64,000 nucleotides of DNA, from NCBI RefSeq assembly GCF_000002995.4, contig NW_025062476.1:1168501-1232500 (forward strand). The letters are read 5' to 3'. Made by a program: the position numbers and the translations under genes. This document shows positions 12,018 to 23,708 of this stretch, in pieces (positions within the stretch are counted from its first letter, which is position 1; every line of letters starts with the position of its first letter). Below the pieces are notes generated by a model. It ran no database searches and was not told where the DNA came from. It worked only from the letters and a program-made list of their open reading frames with translations. Source of the DNA: Brugia malayi. Its lineage: Eukaryota; Nematoda; Chromadorea; Rhabditida; Onchocercidae.

Positions 12018-15000
12018 CTATAAGTGATCATTATCACACCATGTGGTACACTTTATCAAACGAGATTCTTTGGTAGCGAACAATAACCTGAAATTAATTT
12101 GAAGATGACATGTCACTTCATTTTCATTTTCATTTCACATTAGTTTCTCATAGAGCAACTTCTTTAACTTTGACATTTGACATTACTTCCTTAACTTTGA
12201 CATTTGACATTACTTCCTTAACTTTGACATTTGACATTACTTCTTTAACTTCCACTTAATCATTTAATCAAGAACTAGTTGAAATAGCATAGCTCTTCGC
12301 AAAAAAATAAATAAATTTTTTATACCAATGAAATCAAATGATACGGATAGTTAGAAAGATAAATATGCATATTTAACATGCTAAAATTTCATTTTTTTAA
12401 ATTCCTGCTAATAATAAAAAGTGTCACAAACCTATATAGGAAACATGCAAAAAGGGAAGCTAAACAAGGTCCAATCCAGAATATTCCTTGCATTCGTAAG
12501 AGTCCAAAATTGTTTTCAATGCTACCATAGCTAGCTAATGCAAATGCAACTAAAGGATTCCATCCAATGGTTGAATTCAGTAAGCTGTAAATGAATTAGC
12601 ATAATGGAATAAACGATTATTTGATTGGTTATTAATTTAAGTAAAATTGGCTAATAATTTGATTGGTTATTAATTTAAGTAAAATTGGCTAATAATTTGA
12701 TTGGTTATTAATTTAAGTAAAATTGGCTAATAATTTGATTGGTTATTAATTTAAGTAAAATTGGCTAATAATTTGATTGGTTATTAATTTAAGTAAAATT
12801 GGCTAATAATTTGATTGGTTATTAATTTAAGTAAAATTGGCTAATAATTTGATTGGTTATTAATTTAAGTAAAATTTGTATGATACAACTAAAAATCCAT
12901 CATTTCTTTACTGAATTAGAAGCGTACACTAATTTTGCATCAATTATAATGTACCATATTTTCATCTTTTTTACTCTTATTTTTTATTCATTTTTAAAAA
13001 TGATAAAGTGATAGGAACTATTGAAGAGGGATTGAATTGACAGAGTTTTTTTTTTTAAATATTCTTAAAATTTTTATGGTAGACAACGAACTAACCAACC
13101 ATAGTAGCGATGAAACAAATACAGCGGCAACAACTGAGAGAGGAGTGTCACCAGGCTTTGCTAAAGCTGTCAACCCGGAACCTGTTCGTTTAGTTATGAG
13201 AAGATGAGTAATGATAATTAGCAAAGTACCGATAAATTGAGAAAGAATCTGCAAGATATTAAAAATGAGACTTTTTATAAGGGTTTTCCAAGCATCTTCA
13301 TTTGAATATCTGTTTTAAAAAAAATAATTCGTCTCCTACTCCTTTCAAGTTTCTAGAAAACGAAAGAGTTAATTACTCTTCTATTTAATAACTATGAAAT
13401 CTGAATAATATATTAAAAATTAATTAACAATATACTTAATTAATAACATAAAAATTAATTAACAACATACTAAATGGTATGCAGCACCGATGTCACCAAT
13501 GGTAATATCAGATATAATTGTTGGCATTTGCAATTCTGAACCACCTGATCGAGTTATCTATAAGAAAACAAACTAATCAGTTATCTTAATGAAATGATTA
13601 TTATAAACAAAGATAATATCAATTAATTATTAATTACCACAAAAGTAGCAATAGCAGTTACAGAGCCAAGAATTTGCATAACAATCATGGCACAACACAT
13701 TGGCCAAGCAGTAGTGAGTGCAAAAAATTCAGCCAAGGTAATCACTGGATTCAAATGTACACTGCAAATGAATGATTGCTTAAAAGAAAAAAATTTTTTA
13801 AATTCATAAATATAATTTGTGTAAGTTTATTACTCATAAACTTAAACTTAAACTTAAACTCATAAACATAAACCTAACAATTTGCATAAAAAAAAAGGTA
13901 TAAATTTTCTTTCCTTTTTATTAGCAATTTACCCTTTGTTTTCTTCTTTTTATATCTACATTTATCTTCTAATTTATATTTAACTTAAACTTTTTCCAAA
14001 TTAGCACCACTTCAATTTCATTACAATTTATTATGTTATGATGAATTTTACTTAAACAAAGAGTAAGTTAGAGTTTTTAATATTATAATATTAAAAATTT
14101 TTAATATAAATATTTTAATGTAATTATTATCGTAGATCAATTTTTTTTCTTATATCTTTAACCCACGAATTGCACTCAGTAATTTAATCTCTTAAATAAT
14201 CTTTCTGATTCAAATAATCAATTTTATTTCATTAATTAACATTTAAAAGAGGTTGAAAAAAAAAAACGAACAAATTTGATAATTCTATCTTTTATATTTT
14301 ATTGTTAATTATTTCATTTTATAATTAATTTATAAATAAATATATGGGAAAAAAAAATTTGCTAAACATAATTTAACGAAATAAAAAAGAAAAGGAAATT
14401 TCCATCAATTCTCTTTTTTTTTTTTAAATTTTAAAAACTCTAATTTAAAAAAAAAAAAAAAAAAAATGAAAAAAGTTATTACGTTTGAAAAGCCATAATC
14501 ATAGCAAATACAACCACTGAATCAGTAAAAGATTGAAGTATAATTCGTTCAGTACTGAATGATATCAAATGTGTTCGCAATTCAATTTCCATTATTTTTC
14601 CAATAAAAATACATAAAAAAACAGCAATAAATTCTGCTACACATGGACGAATTATACGATTGAAACAATTTAGCTGCAAATTTTAATAATTAATTTAATT
14701 TAAATTGTTTAATAAAAATGAAAATTTGCATTGATAATAGATTGTAACTATAAATTATCATTGTTAATGTGATAGTTTGGAAAATTTTTTATTTCAATAA
14801 TTTAAAATAATATCAATGGCTGCAAATTTTAATAATTAATTTAATTTAATTTGTTTAATAAAAATGAAAATTTGCATTGATAATAGATTGTAATTATAAT
14901 TTTTTATTTCAACAATTTAAAATAATGCAGAAAATATGAATGATCATTAAAGATTCTTTTCTTTTTTTTTTTCAATTCTATTTATTTACTCTAAAAGATT

Positions 15001-15378
15001 GTAATGAAATTACTGAATGCTTAATTTAATCCCTGAATAGTAGTTCTTTCTTCTTTTCTCTATTATTTCAATCAATTAACTTACCTTAAAAGTTTAACTT
15101 ACTCTAAATTAACTTACCTTAAAAAAAGATAAACAAACCTTTTGATCGATATGATTGCATTGATATTGTAAAATAGTTGGTGTGTAATAATCATTGTATT
15201 TAATACAATGATTATTTTTCAAATTATTTCTCATTTCCAAATTATTTTCATTCAAATTTCGTTCTTTATTATCTCTCATTGTTCCATGCATATTTCCATT
15301 CAATGTTGTACAAAAATCTTTTTTATCGATTGGTGTTTGAAGTAATGAAGAGGAATATTCCAAATCATCGTAAAACAT
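12018..15378 (-). CDS. Unorthodox aquaporin (MIP family) with NPV and NPL motifs
   Basis: This is a predicted six-helix water or small-solute channel. Seven exons (15378-15139, 14673-14483, 13761-13638, 13557-13471, 13248-13100, 12584-12432, 12087-12018) join in phase to 337 residues. The first 80 residues are a polar, Asn-rich extension with no similarity to aquaporin cores. The membrane core begins with PCVAEFIAVFLCIFIGK. The first pore half-helix motif is HLNPVITLAEFF (NPV instead of NPA) and the second is GWNPLVAFALAS (NPL). Non-NPA motifs are typical of the AQP11/12-like and nematode aqp-9 to aqp-12 group. The end is a short cytoplasmic tail (RLLFATKESRLIKC). Exon boundaries were fixed by phase; for example exon 5 must end at CTATG/GTTGGT for the NPL exon to be in frame. 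The first exon and start are less certain than the core. Confidence 0.85.
12155..12247. repeat. 27-bp tandem repeat, about 3 copies, in aquaporin intron 6
   Basis: The unit TTAACTTTGACATTTGACAT followed by TACTTCC repeats three times between the last two aquaporin exons. Confidence 0.85.
12623..12876. repeat. 38-bp tandem repeat, about 7 copies, in aquaporin intron 5
   Basis: Units start GATTGGTTATTAATTTAAGT and recur every 38 bases (12623, 12661, 12699, 12737, 12775, 12813, 12851). They are almost identical, so the array is young. It sits between the exon carrying the NPL motif and the preceding exon. Confidence 0.95.
14671..14895. repeat. Direct duplication of an intron segment next to aquaporin exon 2
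   Basis: About 75 bases beginning GCTGCAAATTTTAATAATTA at 14673 recur almost unchanged from 14819. On the minus strand the first copy contains the acceptor of aquaporin exon 2 (TTTGCAG), so the second copy offers a decoy acceptor upstream. Confidence 0.85.
15186..15216. repeat. 31-base palindrome inside aquaporin exon 1
   Basis: AATAATCATTGTATT, one T, then its exact reverse complement. It lies in the Asn-rich N-terminal coding exon, where it encodes part of HCIKYNDYY. Confidence 0.9.
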
Positions 15379-15429
15379 GAAATCTAATTAAGTGTATAAT
15401 AATCAATCGTAAGATATTGAGAAATGAGA

Positions 15430-15625
15430 TGATGATAAGTAAGAATATATATAAGTAAGAAGGAATAAGTAAAAATATAATAAGTAAGAAAGAAGTAAGA
15501 ATAAGTAAGAAAGAAGTAAGAATAAGTACGAAATAAGTAAGAATAAGTAAGAAATAAGTAAGAATAAGTAAGAAATAAGTAGGAATAAGTAAGAAATAAG
15601 TAAGAATAAGTAAGAAAGAATATCA
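15430..15625. repeat. AAGTAAGAAT-type short tandem repeat array
   Basis: Units of about 10-20 bases related to AATAAGTAAGAA repeat for some 190 bases just upstream of the aquaporin start. They create a spurious repetitive frame (YLFLTYS) on the minus strand. Confidence 0.9.
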
Positions 15626-16066
15626 CCTGTGATAGAAACAAATTTACAATTATATTTTAATAAATTTTAATATTTAAAATTTGATGAAAATTAGTAGGCA
15701 AAAATGAGGAAACTTTGATATAATAATATAAGTAATATAAATGATTTGAAGAAATAATTTTAAAAATAATTTTTATTGAGAATGAATATGATCATACTCT
15801 AAAAGGTCTAAAAAATAAACTCAAAATTTCTCTGACTATATATTTATACTTTAGATTACATTCAAAATAAATCATTTTGATAGAAATTAAAGTAAGGTAA
15901 AAAAAAAAAATCCGAAAAAAAAAATTAAATCTAAAACTGATAATATTTAACTATTATTAATTATTTGAATTATTAATTTGAAATTAAAAAAAAAAAACTT
16001 ATTCTGAAATCAATGAATAGTTTAAGATATAATATTTAAGTACAAACATTCATTATTATAAATAAT

Positions 16067-16115
16067 AAAACCTAAAATGCTTCAATCATTAAATGATTGA
16101 AGCATTTTAGGTTTT
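16067..16115. repeat. 49-base near-perfect palindrome (24-bp arms, 1-base centre)
   Basis: AAAACCTAAAATGCTTCAAT CATT (16067-16090) is followed by one A and then the exact reverse complement (16092-16115). It is not inside any gene model. Confidence 0.95.
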
Positions 16116-18885
16116 ACATCAGAATTTATACTTTAAAATTGTTAAATTTTCAGATTAAATTTTATTAAAATTGTTGAATTTCAGAATTTTGCAATAAGAA
16201 ATTTTAAATGAAATAAATGAATTGAAGATAACAAAATTAATGAGATGAATGGTATTAAGCAAACTAAAACATATGTTCTTTGAAAATGCTAATCGAAAAT
16301 TATGGGATGCTCGAGTGGGATTTTGAAAATTTTTGTTGTAACAATGTTAGAGAGCTAATAATTACAATCACTAAGCTTTGCAGTTATCGAAGTTAATTGA
16401 TGTGTACATAAATTTAAAAAAGAAAAAAAAAAAAAGCAAAAAACTTTTTAAAAAAAAAAGAAAGTTTAAAATTAGTTTAAATTAGCTCTTTTTACTTTTT
16501 AATTAATTGAGCTATTTCTATTGTTAGCATTTCTGGAAATTTTTAAACTTTTCTTTCTTTTTTTTTTTTTTTTTTTATGTTCACTTATTTTAATAAAAAA
16601 TTTTAAAATGAGCAAAAGTTCAAGTTTTAATTAAAACTTCTCTTTTTCTTTCTTTCTTTCTCTCTCTCTCCCTCTCTCTCTCTTTCTAATGTAGCAAAAA
16701 AAAAAAAAAACAAAAAACAAACATTGAAATATGATTTAGCACTTACGAAAAGATAAAATTTGAAAGCATTGATATTCGTGTGGAAATGATAAATTTAAAA
16801 TATAATGGATAGAAATTAAAATAGTTTGTATAAGTTAATTTAAAAAAATCTTTCACAGAGAAATTTTGAAAAATGAAAAAAATGCAAATGAAAGATAAAA
16901 AAAATAAATTATTGCTCAAAAACTTTTTTTTTTTTAATCTAAGAAAAAAACCTACAAATTTGGTTAAATAAGATTTAACTAAATTTGAATTGAAATTACA
17001 ATAAAAAGAATTTTATTTTATTTTATTTTTCATCATTAAAAATATTTATTGGTAGTAATATAAAAATGAATTATTGATTAAAAATAGAAATTGGGAAAAT
17101 AAGCAACCATCTAACTTATTCCTATATTCTTAACATTCATTCAATAAAATCGTATCATTTTTTCTAATAAATCTATCTACTTCGTCGAGACTGTTCTATT
17201 TATAGCTCGAGACTGCAGAGTGTAATTTTGTTAGAAAATTTTGATTGTAATTGTTGAACTAAACTAATTTTTTTTTTTTTTTTTTAAAGTAGTAATAGGA
17301 AGTTTTTTAAAAATAGTAAAATTTTGTTTTTTTTCAAAGTAAATCAAAGTAATAATTTAAAAATAGTAATATTTGAATGACAATAATGAATCGCTGAAAT
17401 GTTGACCTATGATAATCCAATTTTTATCTTATCTCCTGCAGAATTTTATCTACTTTTTCCTTCTTCTATATCAATTAAAAGATTTAATTCAATAGTTCGA
17501 TTCAACAATTACAATCAAAATTTGTTAATTATTTAAAAAATTTACTAATTAATAAAAGTTTATACTAGTTTTATTGCTTTATAATACATTTACTTTTTAC
17601 AATATATTTTTTAAGAAATACAGAGAAAATAGTAACAGAAAAATAGTAGTATTAAACTATGGGCGCAAATATAATTTAAGTAAGTAACTTTTGCTCATCC
17701 TGAAATTACTTGATGATTTACTTTGAATTGTCTAAATTTTAATTTCAATAATTATAGAGAAATGATTTTTGTATTTTTACTGCTATTTCATTTCAAATGA
17801 AATAAAGCAATTAATTCATTTCAAATAATTTTACGTCTAATTTCGCTTATCATATGCCACTTACGAACGGATATCACGTAATTCAATAATATCAATCAAA
17901 TCTGTAATTCAATTTACTAAAATTTAAATTAAAAGTATAACTTCCATCATTATTACTAACTTCTTATGTAGATAATATTTTTTCATAAAATTCTGCAAAT
18001 GTTCACTACGGATTTTTAATGCAACTAATGACCCAAATTGAACCCAAATTGAACTATGACCCAAATTCTTCTAAGATTCTATCAATTTCACTAAAGTGAA
18101 GGAAAAGAAATTTCTAAAAACAGAAGGTCATAGTTCATAGTATCAATTACTTATTTATTGTTTGCTCAGTTTTTTGTTTATTCTTTCTAACATTTTATTC
18201 TTTTATATGCAATCATTATATGTTCATCTTTTTTTTGTTTGTAAATAAATATTCGTTTTACAAACAATAATTTAATAGTAGCAAAATATCCATTCTTCAC
18301 TTCGTTACGATCGAAATTTCTCGTAATTTCTCATACTAAATCGAAGATTACAGTTTTTTTTTCTTCCTTTAATATTTTTAATTTATCTTTTAAAGTGCGT
18401 CTCAAAAACAACGACAGTGCTAATTAAACTTACAATTCTTTATAAATTTCATCCCATCTACTCTTATGTATTTTTATAACAGTCACAGTGTTCAACTGTA
18501 ACAAATTTTGATTTAAAAGTTTCTTCAATAATTTCATTTCAATAAATTCTCATTAACATAAATTATTAATTAATAAAACTCAATAGAAATAGTCCCATCA
18601 CAACATACTATCGTAAAATATTGAAATATCTCGAAACAGTATAGTATTGACTTATTTGTTCTACATCATAAATGATAGATAATTGTTGAAAATGAACGTC
18701 CCCAATGATAACACAGTTTTATCATCTGAGTTTTTATCCGAATTTTTTCTTTCGGTCTGCTAAACTGTCAACTGTCTTGTGAATTAACTGTCAACAGAAT
18801 ATCTACAATGAGACATTTTGTTTGTTTGAAATTTGTACGAGATGTGACGTGTAAGCAAAACGCAACTAACTATATAAACTGCTGA

Positions 18886-19832
18886 ATTACTACCAGAAGC
18901 AGTTGACACAGTGATTACTACCAGAAGCAGTTGACACAGTGATTACTACCAGAGGCAGTTGACACAGTGATTACTACCAGAGGCAGTTGACACAGTGATT
19001 ACTACCAGAAGCAGTTGACACAGTGATTACTACCAGAAGCAGTTGACACAGTGATTACTACCAGAAGCAGTTGACACAGTGATTACTACCAGAAGCAGTT
19101 GACACAGTGATTACTACCAGAAGCAGTTGAACCAGAAGCAGTTGACACAGTGATTACTACCAGAGGCAGTTGACACAGTGATTACTACCAGAAGCAGTTG
19201 ACACAGTGATTACTACCAGAAGCAGTTGACACAGTGATTACTACCAGAAGCAGTTGACACAGTGATTACTACCAGAAGCAGTTGAACCAGAAGCAGTTGA
19301 CACAGTGATTACTACCAGAGGCAGTTGACACAGTGATTACTACCAGAAGCAGTTGACACAGTGATTACTACCAGAAGCAGTTGACACAGTGATTACTACC
19401 AGAAGCAGTTGACACAGTGATTACTACCAGAAGCAGTTGACACAGTGATTACTACCAGAAGCAGTTGACACAGTGATTACTACCAGAAGCAGTTGACACA
19501 GTGATTACTACCAGAGGCAGTTGACACAGTGATTACTACCAGAAGCAGTTGACACAGTGATTACTACCAGAGGCAGTTGACACAGTGATTACTACCAGAA
19601 GCAGTTGACACAGTGATTACTACCAGAAGCAGTTGACACAGTGATTACTACCAGAAGCAGTTGACACAGTGATTACTACCAGAAGCAGTTGACACAGTGA
19701 TTACTACCAGAAGCAGTTGACACAGTGATTACTACCAGAAGCAGTTGACACAGTGATTACTACCAGAAGCAGTTGACACAGTGATTACTACCAGAAGCAG
19801 TTGACACACTGATTACTACCAGAGGGAGTTGA
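18886..19832. repeat. 28-bp minisatellite, about 33 full copies plus two truncated units
   Basis: The unit is GATTACTACCAGAAGCAGTT plus GACACAGT. Copies vary at one site (AGAAGC or AGAGGC). Two units, at about 19127 and 19282, have lost 13 bases (CACAGTGATTACT). The truncated copies are 155 bases apart (five full units plus one short one) and are each followed by an AGAGGC-type copy, so a multi-unit block was itself duplicated. The array ends about 245 bases before the BCCIP start codon. It is GC-richer than the surrounding intergenic DNA. Confidence 0.97.
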
Positions 19833-20078
19833 CGTTTTAATTCATTACTGCATTTTGTCCATCTTCTGATCGTCACATGTACGTGTGACACTGTCCCCGA
19901 GATATTAGAGGAAGGTGAACTACGGACTATTAGAAATTCGGGTGACATTCCACTGCGAGTAGTTACTACTGAAAAGCTCAATAGCGCTGCAATATTTCGC
20001 ACCTGTCATAGGACCACTGTTTGACAAAAGTGTCTTTTTCATCTTTCGAATTTCGTTTTCAGTTTGCAAAGTTGAGAG

Positions 20079-22431
20079 ATGGTGGAACGAAGAGGCGCAA
20101 ATGTCGCGGGTGCTGGAAGGCTTAGTAGTGATTCGGTTCGTTCTTTTATAGATTTATTGCTCTTTGTCTTGGAAATTTATTTATGCAACATTTTCTTGCA
20201 AACGAAAGAGTGAAATGTGGACAAAGTTTTCAATAAGTAGGATTTATTGCAGGATGAATCGCAAGATGAGGTAGGACTGATAAGAGATGACTTAGAGAAT
20301 GCTGAGGAATTGGTTTTCGATTTTGAGGCTTATCCCATATGTGATGACGATAAAGAGGGTCTTGTCAATATGCTAACACAGGTACTTTTCAAATTTTTTT
20401 TCACTGCAGAAATGACATATAACAATATTCATTGATCATTCGAATTTTACTCATATTGTGCTATCAGCAATCAATTACTTTTTGACAATTATTGCATTCA
20501 TTTCATTTATTAATTTAGTTTTCCTTGAAGCGTAACGAAATTCTTCACTTCTTTTTAACTCAATATATTCATCAGAAAAGCCTTGATAGTGTGAATATTG
20601 CAGATACCGCTTTTTTTTTTCCTTTTTTCTAGATCTTCCTTCGTGTCGATATTGATGTGAAACAAATGGCCGATATCTTAGTGGAACAATCACCATTTGG
20701 CTGCGTTTATCGCGTACGTTTTTTTTTTTTTTTCAGAAATAATTCTAAATCCTACTTTGTAAACAAATTGTATTTGATAAATCAAGTTCATTCGGTCCTC
20801 TGGTACTGCTTGTTTTGAGTAGAGAGCCTCAAAGAGTAAAGCTTTCTAAATCCAAATTGTTGAAAGTTTTCAGCCTTCTGAAGAATTTATGGATGAAGAT
20901 GATGAGGGTATTGTATATGGTGTATTGTCGATGTTAAAACTGGATACAGATCAGGTTTTTTTCTTTTTTTTTTAAATCTTTATCGATTTCAGAATTAGGT
21001 GTTCATGTTAATTCTCTGTTCAATGAGATTTCTTTCATTTTTTGTAACTGTTGCTTCCCCTGCTTGAAATATATTGAAATATTTTGACTAATTGAAGCGA
21101 TCATTTTTTTCGTTTTCTCTCTGATGTGCATCCAGTTTGTGAAATATATTATTGCAGAAATTCCAAACAGATATTTGGGCTCTACTGAAAGCAAGAGCAC
21201 AAAAATATTCCGTTGATAAAAAAATATCCTCTATTTTGGAAAATTTGTCGACTCCAAAATCGGATATTCGTGTTGGCCTGCTAATCAACGAGAGATTGCT
21301 CCACTTTCCTGCAACTATTGCTTCTCCTGCTTTCAAGTCGTTGGCGTATGTTATTTTCTTTTCATTTCTAGAAAGTTTCCTGGGTTATTTTCTCAGTTAT
21401 GATCTGTTGATCTTTCCACTTTTTTTGTCGCTGCTGGATTATTGTTGCTGTATTACAGAACTGAAAACTATATATGTTTCATTTCTGAATTTTGCCTCTG
21501 TAAATTCATGATGATTCGTTCTTCTTGAAGAACGTCTAATTCCCAAAATCTTTAAAACGGAACTGGAACATCAGGAAATATAAATTAGCCCAAAATATAT
21601 TCCTTGTGTATAATGTAGGTGTATTGTCACAAAAACTTAGTTAAAAAGGCTGAGATTTATTCCGCATCAATTTGATTTCTCTGAATTTTCATTTTTCTGC
21701 TTATTTCGTTCTGGCATTGCTAATACAAAGAACTTGAAAATTTTCCATATTTCGCATTTACTAAAATTTCATAGATTTTTAGTATATTAAGTTTTCACCA
21801 AATGGAAAAACATTCTTCATTTAGGAATGATCTGAAAAAGTTTGCTGCACAATATCGCTTTTCCCATGTTGTTTTGATTTTGAAAATTCGAATAGCTGAT
21901 AAGGACAGTAATAAAGAACGAAATGAAGCAAGTGCTTCCGATGTACCGAATAAAAGGAAAAAATTAACTAAGGCGCAAAAAAAGCGCATCGCGGCGAGTG
22001 CGATTGCCAACGCCAAAGTTATTTATGACAACCGTGAAGAGGAGCTTTTGTTTCAAGTACGAACTATAGTTATAATTTATATTTTTCGAAATCCAAACAC
22101 CATAACTGTAAATTCCTGATGCTGTGAATTAAATTTAATTATCTAATCGGTGAAGCGTTTTCAGTTTACCATTTAGTCATTATTCAGAAAATTATAGGAT
22201 TTATAAACGAAAGAGTTTGTATTTATATTTCTTTTTCATCAATGATTTCAGGGTGGTTTGCAGTTCGACTATTTCCAGTACCCGGTTCAATCAGATGTAG
22301 AAAAAGATTCTAAATTTGGTTCAGTTGTACGGGAAGGTATCACTTATCGACCTTATAGACGTGTTTGTTTTCTTGATAGTAGCACATTTCATCGTTATAT
22401 TGAGCTTGTTAGTTCAGCAGACAAGCTCTGA
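20079..22431 (+). CDS. BCCIP: BCCIP/Bcp1 homologue (p21-C terminal-binding superfamily)
   Basis: This conserved nuclear protein is known in yeast (Bcp1) as a chaperone and export factor for ribosomal protein uL14 (Rpl23), and in mammals as a BRCA2 and p21 partner. Seven exons (20079-20135, 20253-20381, 20633-20713, 20874-20954, 21158-21345, 21825-22056, 22252-22431) join in phase to 315 residues, the usual length. The N terminus is acidic. Family landmarks are EELVFDFEAYP near residue 40, VDIDVKQMADILVEQ near 65, GVLSMLKL and INERLLHFP. A basic stretch, KRKKLTKAQKKR, is at about 225-240, and the conserved EEELLFQ and KFGSVVREGITYRPY are followed by VCFLDSSTFHRYI. A TTTTCAG 16 bases before the ATG (20060-20062) is a likely trans-splice acceptor. 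Confidence 0.95.
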
Positions 22432-23708
22432 TTAAAGATTTTTATTTGACGATATTTCTATTTCTCATTGATCGATCATTTCATTTATATAATCTCTTTC
22501 TGGATTGGAATGGATGGTCATCTTTTCTGTATATACTAGCATTATCTTTTCTAATTTTAAAATGTGTTATCTGTTTGAACATTGAATGGAATAAATATTT
22601 CATTGCGTTAATACGAGACATACAGCATATCAAGATGTCATAGTTTGCCAATTAAGAAAAAAAAAAAGAAGTCTTTTAATATATATAAACTTGTATTTCT
22701 GGCTCATTGCGAAGACGAAAATTTCTCTTAATGGTGAAACATTTTAATTACTTCTTAATGATGAAGCATTTTAAAGATTTTTTTTTGATTTATTAAATTT
22801 TCAAAAATATAATGCTGAGATTTTCGATATAGTTTTCGTGATATGTTTGATCATGAATTACATTTGAATTGACATTTATCTTCCACTTTAGTGGGAAATG
22901 AATTTACCTGCGAATGATCCGTTCTAAAGCATAGGAAAAGTGAGGTGACCATGGTAACGGTGTTATTTATCATTTATTTGCTGGGCAGTGAGAGGAATTC
23001 TTTATTCGATATGTACACCATCATTCTATAATATATTTCTTGTTAGCATGGATGTAAATGTTTGTAAATAAATTAGAAATTTCAGCTCAAACATTAATAT
23101 TTCAAATATTCAAATATTTTTTGTTATTTCAAATATTTGAAACATGAAAGAAGGGTCATCAAAAAAATTTCCGATTAGAAATTTATTTTCAAATTTATTC
23201 CTTCTTGTTTCAAATCATTTTATATGCAGTACTGAATGGATCAGATAAATAATAATGAATCAAAAAATTTCTCGCATCATTTCCTATTCTTATTTTTTAG
23301 TTTTCAAAAATTGGCTTCTTTTTTTCCAGAATTTATATCAATCTTTTTGATGTTTTTGAAATATTTTATTTAATTGTTCTTTAATGGCAAACATAAAAAT
23401 ATTTAAAATATCATTTTTTTTTTTTTTTCAAAATGAAATTTATTTATTTTTTTAGTGAATTTTTTTTTTTTTTTTTTTTTTGTTCATAAAGTTTGTGAGC
23501 TTAAATTTTATTAGATTTTGAAGAAGTCCTAAATTTTTTTTTATAGAAAGGACATAGAAATGATAGAGGACAAAAAAGTCTTATCTTTAAGTAATTTCAT
23601 CCATCTTAGTAATAATAATTATTTTTTTTCCATCTTAGTAATAATAATTATTTTTTGTTTTGTCATTCATTTATAATTTATTGATGAATTCAGACTAATT
23701 ATACTATC
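22432..23708. other. Intergenic, nothing recognised
   Basis: AT-rich sequence with poly(T) runs and a short direct duplication (CCATCTTAGTAATAATAATT, twice, near 23600-23655). It should hold the BCCIP 3' UTR. Short ORFs are low-complexity. Confidence 0.65.

Larger units (their letters stand above)
15379..18885. other. AT-rich intergenic region between divergent aquaporin and BCCIP genes
   Basis: No supportable gene. It holds the AAGTAAGAAT array, a 49-base palindrome at 16067-16115 and a CT microsatellite near 16640-16687. Confidence 0.7.

Noticed and set aside
15384..15641. YLFLTYS repeat ORF
   Set aside because: Translation of the AAGTAAGAAT short tandem array; no splice context or composition of a real exon.
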